In this document: piece after piece, positions 24,330-24,727 of the stretch
How the letters are laid out: each line of letters starts with the position of its first letter
Position numbering within the stretch: the stretch's first letter is position 1
Source: Pseudomonadota bacterium
GTDB lineage: Bacteria > Myxococcota_A > Polyangia > Polyangiales > Polyangiaceae
Reading direction: 5' to 3'
Assembly (NCBI GenBank): GCA_023432025.1
Contig: JAEYVE010000069.1
Span: 1-24,727 of the forward strand
DNA: 24,727 nucleotides
The notes under the pieces: model-generated
Told to the model about the DNA's origin: nothing
Seen by the model: only the letters and a program-made list of their open reading frames with translations
Database searches by the model: none
Translations under genes and position numbers: made by a program

Positions 24330-24698
24330 TTACTGGCGGCCCATCTTCTTACCGGCGATGGCGAGCGACAGCTCGACTTGCGAGAGCAGCTTTTTGGCGC
24401 GTGCTGGGCCGAGCGTGATGGTCAGCTCACGGAACTGACTCTCCAGCTTCTTTTTGTTGCCTTTGACGACCTTCTTTCCTTCCTTCGTCATCAAGGCGCG
24501 GGCCTGCTTGTTGGCCGCGGAGCGAATGTTGTGAACGTAGGCCTTGGAGATGACCATCCCCTTGGCGCCCGCCCGTTCGACGACTTCGCTCGCCGCCATG
24601 CTGCGAGGGAGAGAGCGGACGAAGGCCGCCTTGTCTCCCTGGCGAATGGTGGTGCCGCCGGTGGTTTTTGTCTTGGTTGACCGCTTTTTCGTTGCCAT
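24330..24698 (-). CDS. Small highly basic protein, possible nucleic-acid-binding
   Basis: The 122-aa product contains 29 Lys/Arg against 7 Asp/Glu. The first 20 residues are a Lys/Thr-rich disordered tail (MATKKRSTKTKTTGG). Residues ~22-62 look like a helix-turn-helix-style unit: KAAFVRSLPRSMAASEVVER, then AKGMVISKAYVHNIRSAAN, with a turn at GAKGM and a polar recognition-like helix. A Lys-rich middle (KKVVKGNKKKLESQF) precedes a C-terminal amphipathic helix (LGPARAKKLLSQVELSL) that could oligomerise. There is no signal peptide. I vaguely associate FVRSLP...EVV...AYV..IR proteins with myxobacterial genomes but cannot name a function. The ATG has GGAAG just upstream on the minus strand (about 24704-24708). 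Nucleoid-associated or regulatory binding is inference. Confidence 0.75.
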   Translation of the reverse strand: MATKKRSTKTKTTGGTTIRQGDKAAFVRSLPRSMAASEVVERAGAKGMVISKAYVHNIRSAANKQARALMTKEGKKVVKGNKKKLESQFRELTITLGPARAKKLLSQVELSLAIAGKKMGRQ

Positions 24699-24727
24699 TC
24701 GTCTTCCTTAGTCTCCCTCACCCGCCC

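Overview
The window is GC-rich bacterial chromosome, and I place it in the Myxococcota (myxobacteria, probably a Polyangia-like lineage). That placement is an inference. It rests on high GC with strongly G/C-ending codons, many exported Ala/Pro-rich proteins and lipoproteins, an outer-membrane beta-barrel of a type common in myxobacteria, and an ATP synthase with two b-type subunits. Most genes are housekeeping genes. I see no phage, transposon, CRISPR array, rRNA or tRNA.

Layout, left to right. (1) folK is followed by a partial F-type ATP synthase cluster, atpF'-atpF-atpH-atpA-atpG (789-5841). It lacks atpB/atpE upstream and atpD/atpC downstream. A rho-independent terminator follows at 5967-6008. 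(2) glgC and a GlgM-type glycosyltransferase (6075-8518) make ADP-glucose and use it for alpha-glucan synthesis; both look actinobacterial in type. (3) glmS (8661-10490) makes glucosamine-6-phosphate, and an unrecognised lipoprotein follows. (4) A minus-strand pair with a GTGA overlap encodes an exported FG-GAP/VCBS protein and an orphan family-5 substrate-binding protein. It is divergent from a beta-barrel gene, with a degenerate 18-bp tandem repeat between them. (5) mscL (minus) and gpmA (plus) diverge across a gap holding an 18-bp perfect inverted repeat; gpmA ends at a textbook terminator. (6) A GTGA-coupled pair encodes an exported beta-sandwich protein and a large TPR/coiled-coil protein. 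(7) On the minus strand, two M16 peptidase genes are coupled by GTGA: an active one with HxxEH, then a lipoprotein that has lost the motif. (8) An iron-storage locus has bfd (minus) and bfr (plus) diverging from an AT-rich, palindrome-bearing control region. (9) A small, very basic protein gene closes the window.

The most unusual item is the second ATP synthase b subunit (1325-2500). Before its membrane anchor it carries a signal peptide, an Ala/Pro-rich linker with a small tandem repeat, and about 90 residues with 23 histidines. Topology puts this segment in the periplasm beside the Fo proton path. The alpha subunit in the same cluster has an insertion of roughly 57 residues between two conserved motifs. 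Other points for a second look are a bacterioferritin with Ala at the expected ferroxidase ligand His130, the orphan SBP/FG-GAP operon, and several strong unexplained inverted repeats.
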